Translations under genes and position numbers: made by a program
From: Eutrigla gurnardus
Lineage: Eukaryota; Chordata; Actinopteri; Perciformes; Triglidae
Assembly: GCA_963514095.1 (NCBI GenBank)
Contig: OY741271.1
Span: forward strand, 2,077,520-2,141,519
DNA: 64,000 nt
Reading direction: 5' to 3'
Notes under the pieces: model-generated
Told to the model about the DNA's origin: nothing
Database searches by the model: none
The model's input: the letters and a program-made list of their open reading frames with translations, nothing else
Shown: one piece after another, positions 1 through 10,384 of the stretch
Position numbering within the stretch: position 1 is the first letter of the stretch
Layout of the letters: every line of letters begins with the position of its first letter

Positions 1-31
1 TCGGTGGCACCTGTAGTCTTGATCCAGAGGG

Positions 32-410
32 AAGGTGCGCGTCCACAGGCAGCGGTGTTTCCCCGCGTCCCGTTCATTGTCTATAGGTACGTGTCCACAG
101 GGGCGATTTTAAACGCGTGTGGACGCGCCGCTTCCCAGTATTGCAGGCTTGGTGGGCTGCCACTAGAGGATGATTGACAGGCGCTCTCCTTCAAACAACA
201 CATTTTTGCGAGCGTTCGCGAGGCGGCGAGTCGAGCCCGGCGCCTCTGATTAGCATGAAGTAGATTCGACTTCAAGGCAAATGAGGAGCGGCCAACTCGC
301 GCGCCGTCTCTCGACATTCGCCGCGACGCTACCAGAATGCATTGCACGGCGTTTCACATAGACAATGAATGGGACGCGGGGAAACACCGCTGCCTGTGGA
401 CACGCACCTT
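32..410. mobile_element. Short inverted-arm element (MITE-like)
   Basis: The first about 53 bp (from 32) reappear as the reverse complement at about 357-410. The arms contain GTCCACAGGCAGCG and CGTTCATTGTCTAT, so the unit can fold into a long hairpin around a GC-rich core. A second, one-armed copy lies at 15151-15410. Degenerate pieces occur near 30340-30420, 30745-30810 and 33240-33300, which makes it a dispersed family. No transposase is encoded. The superfamily was not determined and no clear target duplication was found. Confidence 0.6.
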
Positions 411-561
411 ATGTGAAAAGCTGTTCACCTTCAAAAGACTGCCAGATGGTTCAGTCGATAATACCAAAGTCATCTGCGCGTACTGTGGGTATGAAATGAG
501 CTACCATAGAAATACGTCCAGTCTGAGATATCACTTGCAAGCCAATGCACTTATATCCTAA
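337..561 (+). pseudogene. BED zinc-finger fragment of a hAT (ZBED-type) transposase
   Basis: A 74-codon reading frame. The first about 25 codons come from the right arm of the adjoining MITE; the rest is a BED-type finger with CAYC as the Cys pair and a following SLRYHL segment. In ZBED/hAT transposases this finger sits at the N terminus and binds DNA. The second histidine of the usual HxxxxH is not obvious, and the frame stops right after the finger, so the RNase H-like catalytic domain is absent. The ATG lies in the MITE, so the reading frame is probably not the ancestral start. Confidence 0.6.
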
Positions 562-877
562 CTGTACTTATGTCCTGTTACACTATCTCCTGTGACATGT
601 TCACTTTAATTGTTTGTGATATATTCTTATAACCCTGTTTTGATCCCATGTTTTGGTAAGGGGATATTTGAAGTGTTAAATAAACATTTTCATAAATCAA
701 GTAAATTTGCCCTTATGTTGTTAAAAGTATTAAGAATATGAACAAAATACATTAATGTACATTTAGAAGAAAAAAAATGTGCCAAAAAAATGCGATTAAT
801 TTGCGATTAATCGCGAGTTAACTATGGACAAAATGCGATTAATCGCGATTAAAAAAATCAATCTTTTGACAGCCCTA
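411..877 (+). mobile_element. Internally deleted hAT element, 3' portion
   Basis: BED-finger coding sequence is followed by AT-rich DNA with repeated GCGATTAATCGCG-like motifs. The right end reads TTTTGACAGCCCTA, a terminus typical of hAT elements (TAGGGCTGTCAA on the other strand). Almost all of the transposase is deleted. The left end was replaced or interrupted by the inverted-arm MITE, so no matching left TIR is seen here. Confidence 0.6.
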
Positions 878-884
878 ATATGTA

Positions 885-1948
885 TATATACAAAACATTT
901 AAAACAAAAATCTCCTTCTCACCCCTGGGGTGGTATCTGTGTCATCCTCAAGCTTGGGTCCTCTACCATAGGCCTGGAAGTTTGAGGGTTCTGCGCAGTA
1001 TCTTGGCTGTTCCTAGGACTGCACTCTTCTGGACTGAGGCTTCACATGTTGTTCCTGGGATCTGTTGGAGCCACTCTCCCAGTTTGGGGGTTACTGCCCC
1101 GAGTGCCCCCATTACCACGGGGACCACGCTAGCCTTGACATTCCACATCTGTTCCAGCTGCTCTTTCAACCCTTGGTACTTTTTCTCGTGTTCCTTCTTC
1201 CTGATGTTGGTGTCAGCTGGGATCGCCACATCTATCACCACCACTGTCTTCTGCTCTTTGTCCATCACCACTATGTCCGGTTGGTTAGCCAGGAGCTGTT
1301 TGTCAGTCTGGAAGCTGAAGTCCCACAGAACCTTGGCCCTGTTGTTCTGTGGTATGGCCCATTGGGATTTGGGTACTTCTATTCCATACTGGTTGCAGAT
1401 GTTCCTGTGTACTATCCCAGCCACTTGGTTGTGCCTCTCCATGTACGCTGATCCAGCTAGCATCTTACACCCTGCTACTATGTGCTGGACTGTCTCAGGT
1501 GCTTCTTTGCACAGTCTGCATCTTGGGTCTGATCTGCTCTGGTAGATCCTGGCCTCTATGGCTCTTGTGCTTATGGCCTGTTCTTGTGCTGCCATGATTA
1601 GTGCCTCTGTGCTGTCTGTCAGTCCTGCATTTTCCAGCCACTGGTAGGATTTCTTGATATCAGCCACTTCCTCTATCTGACAGTGGTACATGCCATGTAG
1701 GGGCTTGTCCCTCCAGGTTGGCTGCTCCTCCTCCTCCGCACTCTCATCAGGGTTCTGCTGCCTGAGACATTCACTTAGCAGTTCATCCTTCGAGGCCATT
1801 TTTTCGATGTAATCTCGAATTTTCGATGTTTCATCCTGGACCGTGGCTTTGACGCTCACTAGCCCTCGGCCTCCCTCTTTCCGCTTAGTGTATAGCCTCA
1901 GGGTGCTGGACTTGGGGTGGAACCCTCCGTGCATGGTGAGGAGCTTTC
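885..1948 (-). pseudogene. 3' end of a Rex6/R4-like LINE with REL-type endonuclease
   Basis: The minus-strand frame (963-1934, 323 codons) is open and encodes the C-terminal part of a non-LTR retrotransposon polyprotein. It has a zinc knuckle of spacing C-x2-C-x7-H-x4-C (CRLCKEAPETVQHIVAGC). A restriction-like endonuclease core follows, with NQPDIVV and VVVIDVAIP, the PD-(D/E)xK type used by R2/R4/Rex6-group LINEs to nick target DNA. The tail KILRRTLKLPGLW is characteristic of this fish family. The reverse transcriptase is missing: the copy is 5'-truncated near 1948, next to a (TA)n run, as expected for abortive reverse transcription. Confidence 0.85.
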
Positions 1949-1960
1949 TATATATATATA

Positions 1961-2964
1961 CTCACCGGCCACTTTATTAGGTACACCTTGCTAGTACCCG
2001 GGTTGGACCCCCTTTTGCCTTCAGAACTGCCTTCATCCTTCGTGGCATAGATTCAACAAGGTACTGGAAACATTCCTCAGAGAGTTTGGTCCATATTGAC
2101 ATGATAGCATCACGCAGTTGCTGCAGATTTGTCGGCTGCACATCCATGATGCGAATCTCCCGTTCCACCACATCTCAAAGGTGCTCTATTGGATTGAGAT
2201 CTGGTGACTGTGGAGGCCATTTGAGTACCATTTGAATTGTCATGATCAAGAAACCAGTCTGAGATGATTCGCGCTTTATGACATGGCGCGTTATCCTGCT
2301 GGAAGTAGCCATCAGAAGATGGGTACACTGGTCATAAAGGGATGGACATGGTCAGCAACAATACTCAGGTAGGCTGTGGTGTTGACACGATGCTCAATTG
2401 GTACTAATGAGCCAATAATAATCAGTTTCCTGTTCTTAGCTGACAGGAGTGGCACCCGGTGTGGTCTTCTGCTGCTGTAGCCTATCCGCCTCAAGGTTCG
2501 ACGTGTTGTGCGTTCAGAGATGCTCTTCTGCATACCTCGGCTGTAACGAGAGGTTATTTGAGTTACTGTTGCCTTTCTATCAGCTCGAACCAGTCTGGCC
2601 ATTCTCCTCTGACCTCTGGCATCAACAAGGCATTTGGGCCCACAGGACAGCTGCTCACTGGATATTTTCTCTTTTTCGGACCATTCTCTGTAAACCCTAG
2701 AGATGGTTGTGCATGAAAATCCCAGTAGATCAGCAGTTTCTGAAATACTCAGACCAGCCCGTCTGGCACCAACAACCGTGCCACGTTCAAATTCACTTAA
2801 ATCACCTTTCTTCCCCATTCTGATGCTCAGTTTGAACTGCAGCAGATCGTCTTGACCATGTCTACATGCCTAAATGCATTGAGTTGCTGCCATGTGATTG
2901 GCTGATTAGAAATTTGCGTTAACAAGCAGTTGGACAAGTGTACCTAATAAAGTGGCCGGTGAGT
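1961..2964 (-). mobile_element. Tc1-like transposon, internally deleted
   Basis: Terminal inverted repeats of about 27 bp (CTCACCGGCCACTTT at the left and its complement at 2938-2964) enclose about 1 kb. The transposase reads on the minus strand. The element sits between a (TA)n run and a (TG)n microsatellite, so the TA duplication expected for Tc1 elements cannot be read cleanly on the right. It is non-autonomous because its transposase gene is broken. Confidence 0.85.
1977..2818 (-). pseudogene. Tc1 transposase, deleted and frameshifted
   Basis: Reading from 2818 down, the N-terminal about 135 codons are intact, beginning MGKKGDLSEFERG and including the paired helix-turn-helix DNA-binding region. 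The frame then runs directly into sequence that lies after the first catalytic aspartate in complete Tc1 transposases, so the segment around the first D is deleted. The second-aspartate region (FQQDNAPCHKA, near 2290) and the C-terminal tail (SMPRRMKAVLKAKGG, near 2030) are present in other frames. About 305 codons remain of the usual roughly 340. No active enzyme can be made. Confidence 0.85.
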
Positions 2965-2985
2965 GTGTGTGTGTGTGTGTGTGTA
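2962..2985. repeat. (TG)n microsatellite
   Basis: A short run of TG dinucleotides abutting the right TIR of the Tc1 element. Confidence 0.9.
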
Positions 2986-2989
2986 TTAT

Positions 2990-4070
2990 GACTTGGGCTT
3001 TTATTGTGAAAGGTAAGAATGGAATGAGCTTGGGTATGGATTGACTTTGTACAGGATGAAATATTACAGTTTGACGTCTTGGTTGGGACCAAGGAGCCAT
3101 GTTCCCAGAAGGCCGAGCACAAAGGACTTCAAACTGCAGAGTGACGTCATCTGGACCTGCTGTTATTTGTGGGAAGGAGGTCATTCAACATGTGCTAATA
3201 ATAGATAGATTTTTCCACATCATGTATTTGAATGTTTTAAAACCAATCATTTTAACATGATTGATTAATATCTTCATTTACCCGCTAACAAAGGCTTTAA
3301 CTGATCTCATTCCAGAATAAAAATTCTATTTAAATAGCTTGCTTTTTCAACGTGTAATCGCATTCTTTGTGAAAGTATTAATGACAAAAGCAACAGATTA
3401 AAAAACTCCCCAGGGTGTTAAAGTTATGGTTCGGAGTGAAATGGACCTAGGTAATTTCCACCATGACATCCAGCCAAACACCCCCTCGGAAACATTTTTA
3501 GCGATGGTCAGCATTGGTCAAGATAGGGCGATCAGCCGAATGGCTTTGTAATAGCGCGACGGTACAGAGAGTATATCTCGTAAATTTCCCCACTAATAAT
3601 GCATGGAATGTTACCAAACTTCTGCAGTAGTACACATAGGGTCTGTACTCACAAAACGAGGCATTTTAAAGTTTGTAAGTACATCAGGAGTTTATTTAAA
3701 AGAACACTTGCCTGATAGCTTCTACTACTAAAGCTGCTAAAGCTGTTTACCCAGCTTCTTCTTCTTCGTTGGTGTTTAATGGCAGTCGGCGTTTACCCAG
3801 CTGTTTCCGTGACGCGAGTTTCACGCCGGAGTATGAAAAAGTTTCGCTGATTTTTTATAAATGCTTCTATTATCAGGTCGACAAGTGTTGACATGATAAT
3901 ACAAGCAAACTCGCGTTGGCATTGGATGGGTGGCATTGGCTGGGTGGCATTGGCTGGGTGTTTTCATTATTTGAGTTGCTGGCAAATTTGTATGATTTGC
4001 GCATTTTGTGTTACTCATGAGCTGATGGTGGTTCTGAAGCAACAATGGTTGTTAGTATGAGATTTCGAAT
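2990..4070. other. No gene recognised
   Basis: AT-rich sequence without a convincing reading frame. A short CTTCTTCTTCTT tract followed by TGGTGTTTAATGGCAG (about 3758-3795) resembles the retrosequence that carries the (TTC)n tract at 43341-43440. A direct repeat GGGTGGCATTGGCT lies near 3928-3955. Confidence 0.4.
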
Positions 4071-4074
4071 TAAA

Positions 4075-6137
4075 TTCAATTGTATTTATATTGTCATATC
4101 ACAACAGAAGTAATCTCAGGACACTTAACACATTGAGCAGGACTAGAATACACTTATGATTATTTTGATCAGAGTCAATACAATTTCAAAGTCCCAAAAT
4201 CACCCAGGGGTAAGCGTTACAGCGACAGTGGCGAGAAAAAACTGCCTTAATAGGCTTTTAGGCAGAAATCTCGTGCAGCCCAGGCCCTTGGGTTCCAACT
4301 TCATTAGGTGTTGGTAGTAGTATAGTAGTAGTTGCATTAACAGTAATGGTGGTTTTAACAGAAGCAATAGTATCAACAGTAGTAGCCCATGGCAGCAGGC
4401 ACAGCCCCGCCGAGATGGATTCATCCCAACCATGTCACCGTAGACCAGAAAGCAGGAGTAGGTGGAGCTACAATATGGTGTTTCCAGCATCAGGCTAGCA
4501 TCAGTCAGGACCTCAGTGGATTCTGCTGGACCAGAAAGCATAGCCAGACTCCCGGGAGTAATCCTGGGAGAAGTGGAGTTAGTAACAGTAGAGATGGTGA
4601 TTTTAGTCTATTTCTTTAATCAATAGTCAGCAGCCTTAAAAATACTGGCGGTAAGAGTCAAACAAGACCACAGCATCGGTGCAGTCTGGATCAGGTTCCA
4701 CCAGGGTCCAGGGAGACCTGCTAGGCTAGAAAGAACAGGGACTCCGGGGGACATACAGAGAGTGAGCGAGAGAGGGAGAGAGCGAGAGAGAGAGGCTCAG
4801 TGTGTCACTATAAATAAATCCCCCGGCAGTCTAGGCCTATAGCAACTTAACTAAGAGTTGGTTCAGGGCAAACCTGAGCCAGCCCTAACTATAAGCGGTG
4901 TCAAAGAGAAAGGTTTTAAGCCTACTCTTAAATGTGGGAACAGTGTCTGCCTCCCGAACCAGAACCCGAAGACGGTTTCACAGAAGAGGAGCTTGATGGC
5001 TGAAAGCTCTGGCCCCTGTAACCCTTTATACTGAGATTGTAGTGCTCTAGCAGGACGGTAGGGTTTAATGAGCTCTTTAAGATGGAGAGCTTTAAGAGAT
5101 TTATTAGAACAGCCTGATAATAAGGAATTACAATAGTTCAGACTTGAGGTAACAAATGCATTGACGAGTTTTTCTGCATCTCTTTGAGACAGCTTTGGCC
5201 TAATTTTAGTAATGTTACGCAGGTGAAAGTAGGCTGTCCTTCTCATTTGTTTAATATGTGAGTTAAAGGACAGGTCCTGATCGAAGATAACTCCAAGGTT
5301 TCTTACAGTAGTATTTGAGGCGATGGCAATCCCATCAATAGTTGCTATATCTTTAGACAGTGAGCTTCGGAGGAGTTTAGGCCTAAGAACAATCACTTCC
5401 ATTTTATCTGAGTTTAACATCAGGAAATTGCAGGTCATCCAGGATTTTATGTCATCAACACATGCCTGGAGTTTAACTACCTGATGTGTCATAGCCAAGA
5501 AAGCTGGTTGTGCTTAGTTGTCTTGTGTCAATGTTGTCTCATGGTGTCCTGTTTTATTTTGAAAATGATTCTCCCTTCTTGTTTCAGGTAACTTGTCTTC
5601 TCCACCCTGATTGTTTCCACCTGTTCCCCATTACCGTGTGTATTGCTGGTCTGCGTCTCCCTTTGTCTGTGCCATTTCTTCTTGTCCTGCATACCAGAGA
5701 ACCAGCTCCGTGTCTCCATTTTGCCATAGATTGTTGATCCTTTGTTCCATGCCCTTGTCCTGTCAGGTTTTGTATTTACTTTGATACTTTGTCAAGCCCT
5801 TGCTTTTGTTTGTAGACTTTCCCTCAATAAAGTGGTTTATGTTTATTAGCTATTGCAGTGTTTTTTGCAGGGTCACTGGTGAGTGATTTTCTGTTGGACT
5901 TTTCTGAATAAAGATTTATTTGTTCACTTTGTCTCCTGAGTCATGTGTTTGGTTTTAAGTACTTGTTCAGTTGTGATAGATTGGTTTCTTCAGGCTTGAT
6001 TGATAGATATAATTGAGTATCATCTGCATAACAATGGCAGTTTATAGAGTGTAATCTAATGATATTTCCTAAAGGAAGCATATATAAGTTGAAAAGAATT
6101 GGTGCGAGCAGGGAACCTTGAGGAACACCGTAATTAG
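4075..6137 (-). pseudogene. L2-type LINE (family A), copy 1, 5'-truncated
   Basis: Minus-strand copy whose 3' UTR lies at the left (TTGTATTTATATTGTC near 4080). The readable frame at 4863-5498 covers the end of the reverse transcriptase, with LNSDKMEVIVL, TVRNLGVIFDQDLSF and SLNYCNSLLSGC, which are standard for L2/Jockey-superfamily LINEs. Compared with copy 2 (10732-12630) it lacks an internal segment and carries a solo LTR (5487-5978), after which the same LINE resumes at about 5979-6137. No YADD core or endonuclease remains. Confidence 0.8.
5487..5978 (+). mobile_element. Solo LTR inserted in the L2 copy
   Basis: The 492-bp insert begins TGTCATAGCC and ends TTGTGATA, interrupting an L2 sequence that is continuous in the related copy at 10732-12630. 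It resembles the LTRs at 7292-7815 and 51425-52747 (CCTGTTTTATTTTG near the start, CACCTGTTCCCCATTAC in the middle). AATAAA signals occur at 5826 and 5908. The flanks look like degraded 5-bp duplications (GATG / GATTG). The terminal CA has apparently mutated to TA. Confidence 0.6.
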
Positions 6138-6219
6138 TTTAGTTTAGTTTATTAGGATCCCCATTAGCTGCAGCAAATACTGCCGCTATTCTTCCTGGGG
6201 TCCGACACATGCATACAAT
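6138..6219 (-). mobile_element. Short LINE 3'-end fragment
   Basis: TAGTTTAGTTTATTAGGATC and the following AGCTGCAGCAAATAC resemble the 3' tail of a fish LINE in reverse orientation. It is too short for family assignment. It continues to the right of the SINE insert at 6368. Confidence 0.35.
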
Positions 6220-6231
6220 TATAATAATGCA

Positions 6232-6355
6232 TCCATCCATCCATTTTCTACCGCTTATCCTGTATTCAGGGTCGCGGGGGGGCTGGAGCCGATTCCAGCT
6301 GTCATTGGGCGAAGGCAGGGTACACCCTGGACAGGACGCCAGTCTATCACAGGGC
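6232..6355 (-). mobile_element. SINE / RTE-tail element with 12-bp target duplication
   Basis: A 124-bp segment is flanked by identical TATAATAATGCA at 6220-6231 and 6356-6367. In reverse orientation it ends in GGATGGATGG and contains CGACCCTGAATACAGG and AGCCCCCCCGCGAC, the common 3' module of fish SINEs and LINEs mobilised by RTE/Rex3-type machinery. The perfect long target duplication shows insertion by target-primed reverse transcription. Confidence 0.8.
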
Positions 6356-6504
6356 TATAATAATGCATCATTATAACAAAAAATTAAATTAAAATAAATT
6401 TAAATTAAATTAAAACATATAAAAACAAAACAAAAGAACATCACTGTAAATCAAAACACACTGCACAGACAGTACAGTTCTTGTCGCCATGTAAATTATA
6501 TAAA

Positions 6505-6810
6505 TGGATTGTGTAATATCAATATTACACATCAATATCAATATCACACAATCACACTATATATCACATTAATATCACACAATCATAATCTATTCCATAT
6601 TGATATCAATATCGCACAGTCATACTATATACCATATTAGTATCAATATCTGATAATCTATTCCATATTAATATCAATATCACACAATCTTACTATATAC
6701 TATATTAATATCAATATCACATAATCATAATCTATTCCATATTGATATCAATATCACACAATCTTACTATAACCACATTAATATCCATATCACACATTCA
6801 TACTATCAGT
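6505..6810. repeat. AT-rich minisatellite
   Basis: Imperfect tandem repeats built from CATATTAATATCAATATCAC and ACAATCATAATCTATTC, with unit length of roughly 60-70 bp and variable degeneracy. A G10/C7 homopolymer block follows at 6820-6850. Confidence 0.75.
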
Positions 6811-7110
6811 GACAGCGCAGGGGGGGGGGGCAAAGGCTGCACCCCCCCTTTTGCCCCCCCTCCCCTCAAAATATTTATGGATTAAAAACTATAACAAATA
6901 TAGAAAAAATTAAGACACTGAGACATCAACAATCAATCATCTGAAGAAATATTGTTTATAACGTTCCTATGGTGATTGGGTTTTTTTTTTTTTCCTGTGT
7001 CATGCGATTTGTTTGGCCGGTTTGCACGCAGACGGCAGGCCGAATTTGACGTTCACGTTAGCGGTGGTTGATGCATAGCGGCTAGTTAGCGATTGTGTCA
7101 ACAGAGCGAA

Positions 7111-7377
7111 ATGGACCGATTTGTGATAGCCAAAAAGCAAATAAGAGTGGACGATGGTGGTGGTGATTTACGGACGCAGGACAGAGTGATGACGGACTTG
7201 GAGGATGAGGATGAAAGCGAGGATGAAGAAGGGGCGGTAGTAGGTGAGGAGAACAGAGAAAGGAGGAGGGGAGAGGAGAAGAGAGAAAGACTGTCACGTT
7301 CGGGGCAAGACGGAGACTCGGAAAAAAGGGGAGGTGAGGACCAAAATGCAGTTAAAAAGAAAGATTTATTTAAATAA
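7111..7377 (+). pseudogene. Possible hAT (TTF/ZMYM-like) transposase N terminus, truncated
   Basis: A frame beginning MDRFVIAKKQIRV continues into a strongly acidic stretch (DLEDEDESEDEEG) and then a basic Arg/Glu run. MDRF-like starts followed by low-complexity acidic sequence are common at the N terminus of fish hAT transposases with TTF-type fingers. That family link rests on resemblance only. The frame runs into the LTR that begins at 7292, so any gene is cut after about 60 codons. Confidence 0.3.
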
Positions 7378-7815
7378 TAAACTAAATACAAAACAAGAAC
7401 TAAGACCAGAACAAAGTCTCAACCAAAAAACCACAAAGGCAAAAAACGACCATCAAATAAACACTTACAAGAAAGGAACCAAAACACGAAGAGACACGGG
7501 AGGCAGGACGAGGTACAAAAATATCCAGTGACAAGACGTGGTGCAGCATGCAGGGGAAGACAATGACATCTGCGACAGCGACAGCAACATCGACAATGAG
7601 ACAGGGAAACACACAGACTATACACAGGGAGGCAGGGAGCTGACGAGGAACAGGTGAAACACATTAGGGCAGGCAGGGTAGTCAACACGAGAGGGTGGGG
7701 GAGTCAAGACAGCGGAAACAACAAGGACCAGGAAGTACGAGACAGGAAATCACACCAAGGGCAAAATTACAAAATAAACCAGGGAATCAAAATCAAGAAA
7801 CCACAGATCATGACA
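7292..7815 (-). mobile_element. LTR-like sequence (minus orientation)
   Basis: The 524-bp unit runs from TGTCACGTTC to ATCATGACA (TG...CA ends). Read on the minus strand it has a TATA-like GTATAG followed by an AATAAA-type signal before the end, as in LTRs. It belongs with 5487-5978 and 51425-52747. The 5-bp flanks (AAGAC / GTCAG) differ, so it is either one LTR of a disrupted element or the product of recombination. Confidence 0.55.
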
Positions 7816-7820
7816 GTCAG

Positions 7821-7979
7821 ACCGCTCAGGAGGCCGGGCATGAGGGCGACCTAGCGGGCGGGACCGCTCAGGAGGCCGGGCATGAGGGCGAGCTAGCGGG
7901 CGGGACCGCTCAGGAGGCCGGGCATGAGGGCGAGCTAGCGGGCGGGACCGCTCAGGAGGCCAGGCATGAGGGCGACCTA
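7821..7979. repeat. 42-bp tandem repeat, about 3.8 copies
   Basis: Units start ACCGCTCAGGAGGCC at 7821, 7863, 7905 and 7947. Copies are nearly identical, differing at GCGACC / GCGAGC. GC-rich, directly abutting the LTR-like unit and the 69-bp array. Confidence 0.9.
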
Positions 7980-7982
7980 GGA

Positions 7983-8420
7983 GCGTAGGACGGCCCCCCG
8001 TTGGAACAGGAACGGGTGACGAGCGGACCTCCCAAAGGCTGCTCGGAGCAGGCGTAGGACGGCCCCCGTCGGAACAGGAACAGGTGACGAGCGGACCTCC
8101 CGAAGGCTGCGTGGAGCAGGCGTAGGACGGCCCCCCATCGGAAAAGGAACGGGTGACGAGCGGACCTCCCGAAGGCTGCGTGGAGCAGACGTGGGACGGC
8201 CCCCCGTCGGAACAGGAACGGGTGACGAGCGGACCTCCCGAAGGCTGCGTGGAGCAGGCGTAGGACAGCCCCCCGTCGGAACAGGAACGGGCGAAGAGCG
8301 GGCTCCGGGACGACTGCGGGGAGCAGGCGTCGGACGGACCCTTGTCGGAACAGGAACGGGCGACAGGCGAACCCCCAATAGGCTGCGAGGAGCAGGCGTG
8401 GGACGGTCCCCTGTCTGGGC
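7983..8420. repeat. 69-bp tandem repeat, about 6 copies, open on both strands
   Basis: Units start GCGTAGGACGGCCCC at 7983 and 8052 and continue with increasing divergence to about 8420. Because 69 is a multiple of three, both strands stay open for hundreds of bases. The plus strand gives a 23-residue Gly/Arg/Thr repeat (VGTGTGDERTSRRLRG) and the minus strand a Leu/Arg/Ala repeat. I see no independent evidence that either is translated. Confidence 0.85.
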
Positions 8421-8539
8421 TGGTGCCGGACGAACCTCCTCCTCGAGGCCGGCAACCGACGAGCCAACTGCCGGTTAGCCAGCTGGATGCTCCTTGGCCC
8501 TCCTAGGGCCAGACGAGTACCCCTAAACGGGTTCGGGCA

Positions 8540-9996
8540 GGAGCTGGGAAGCTGTGCGGTGATGAAAATATTTGAACGCATTGATGATGCTGTGTCCCTA
8601 TGTATCCACTCTGTTCTTCAGCACCTAGAGTCCCAAGGCAACTATGCCAAGATTCTTTTTATAGATTATAGCTCTGCTTTTAACACAATTTTACCTATCA
8701 AACTTTAAAACAACTTTAACAGATGAGTGTGCATGACTCTCTCTGCCATTGGATCCTGGATTTTCTGCTGCACAGGAAACAAGTGGTAAGGGTAAACAAC
8801 AAAACCGCTGGGGTCAAATACACCAGCACTGGCGCCCCTCAGGGATGTGTCTTATCCCCCTACTTTACTCACTGTACACCAATGATTGTGTATCACACAC
8901 TGACTCTGTCAAAATGTACAAATTTGCAGACGACACAACATTGGTGGGGCTCATCTCTAAGGATGATGATGATGTGGCCTACAGGAAAGAGGTACTCACA
9001 TTAGTGGAATGGTGTTCCCACCACAATTTAGAATTAAATGTTTTAAAGACCAAAGAAATGGTAGTGGATTTCGCCGCAAGGGGCTAGTCTCCCAGCCCCT
9101 GGCCATCAATGGAGTTGAAGTAGAACGGGTGGACAGCTTCAGGTTCTTAGGGACCATAGTCTCATCCTCAATGAAATGGGGCGACAACCTGAGCTGCATT
9201 ACTAAAAAAGCCCACCAAAGGCTCTTTTTTCTCCGGCAACTGAGAAAATTTGGGGTGGCCTGCAAGGGGATGTTGCAATTCTATCGTGCCACTATTGAGA
9301 GTATTCTCTCCTTTTCTATTACTGTCTTGTATGGAAACACCACTGCCCAGAACAGGCTACAGCTAGACAGGATAGTCCACACGGCCGAGGAGATCATAGG
9401 TTGCAAACTCATCCCCTTACCAGAAATCTACAAGGCCCACATGCAACGAAAGGGCATGAAAATCCTGCTGGATGTAACTCACCCTGCCAACCATCTCCTT
9501 AGGATCCTCCCATCAGGAAGAAGGCTGAGGGCTATTAATACAAAGACCTCCCGCTTTTTAAATAGCACATACTGTAGTGCAATTAGATTTTTAAATAGCT
9601 CTCCATCCTTGCACCAATACCTCATGGAGGTAGATCAATCCAATATAGGTCGTGGATAGTGTGTTTTTGAAGCAACCTGTTTTAAACTGTAACCATGCTA
9701 TTTTGCTACTGTATTACATAGCCTGTTACATTTGCACTTGTGGTAGTGAACTTAAAACCTGCACTTTAGGTGAACCTCCACTTAAGTCACATGCCATTTT
9801 TGACTCTTGCCTATGTAGGGATGAGCCATGAAGGAACGAATGAATTATGCATGTACCTTGTTCTATGTCTATGTATTAGGCTGCCTAGTTTTTGTGTGGT
9901 TCTTGTCCTGTCTGTTGTTTTATAGAGCACACTGCAGCAAATTCCTAATAACTTCTGTTGTTTGGCAATTAAAGTATTGAATCTTGAATCTTAAAC
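8540..9996 (+). pseudogene. CR1/L2-like (Jockey superfamily) LINE, 3' half, broken
   Basis: Three plus-strand frames in succession (about 8540-8708, 8749-9087, 9009-9659) together cover the palm and C-terminal part of a reverse transcriptase. Motifs are LFIDYSSAFNTI, KMYKFADDTTLVGL (FADD catalytic box), NLELNVLKTKEM and DSFRFLGTIVSSSMKW. A stop after PIKL at 8706 and at least two frame changes inactivate it. The 3' UTR ends in short TTGAATCTTGAATCTT repeats near 9980-9996, as in CR1-like elements that end in microsatellite tails. The endonuclease region is absent (5' truncation near 8540). Confidence 0.8.
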
Positions 9997-10003
9997 AGCA
10001 GTG

Positions 10004-10384
10004 TTGGGCAAGTTACTCTAAAAAAGTAACTAGTTAAAGTACTAGTTACCTCTCCCAGAAAGTAACTAAAGTAGTTACTGAGTTACAAATTCTAAAAGTA
10101 ACTACTTACTTTGGAAAGTAACTATTGCGTTACTTTCAAATAATTTTTAAATACTGATGTGTCAAATAATTTGGACCCCATCTCCATCCCTCTTTGATTG
10201 AATGTTCAATTATTTATGATAAATCTTATTTATCATAAATAATGAAATTATAATGAAATGCATACTCAATACATTACAAACAGAAATCCACAGTGCAAAA
10301 ATCTAAACAATTTTAACGTTGCTGTGGGAATGTGAGACTGGCATCCAATAAAATTTGATAGAATATGGTAGATATTATAATTAC
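10004..10384 (+). mobile_element. hAT terminus (CAGTGTTGGGCAAG type)
   Basis: Starts CAGTGTTGGGCAAG and continues with repeated GTAACT / AGTTAC subterminal motifs, a pattern typical of abundant fish hAT elements. The interior is AT-rich and then interrupted by the minus-strand L2-B copy. A similar terminus lies at 63356. Confidence 0.6.

Noticed and set aside
880..1545. Plus-strand 221-codon frame overlapping the Rex6/R4-like LINE
   Set aside because: It is the antisense of a clearly conserved endonuclease frame and has no recognisable domain.
6505..6810. CRISPR-like array of repeats and spacers
   Set aside because: Eukaryotic AT-rich minisatellite without constant repeats separated by unique spacers.
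7082..7688. Several minus- and plus-strand frames in the LTR-like region
   Set aside because: They are open because of purine/pyrimidine-rich composition; the LTR structure explains the sequence.
7952..8581. Minus-strand 209-codon repeat protein
   Set aside because: A 69-bp repeat unit keeps both strands open automatically; I kept it as a repeat and raised it as a question, not a gene.
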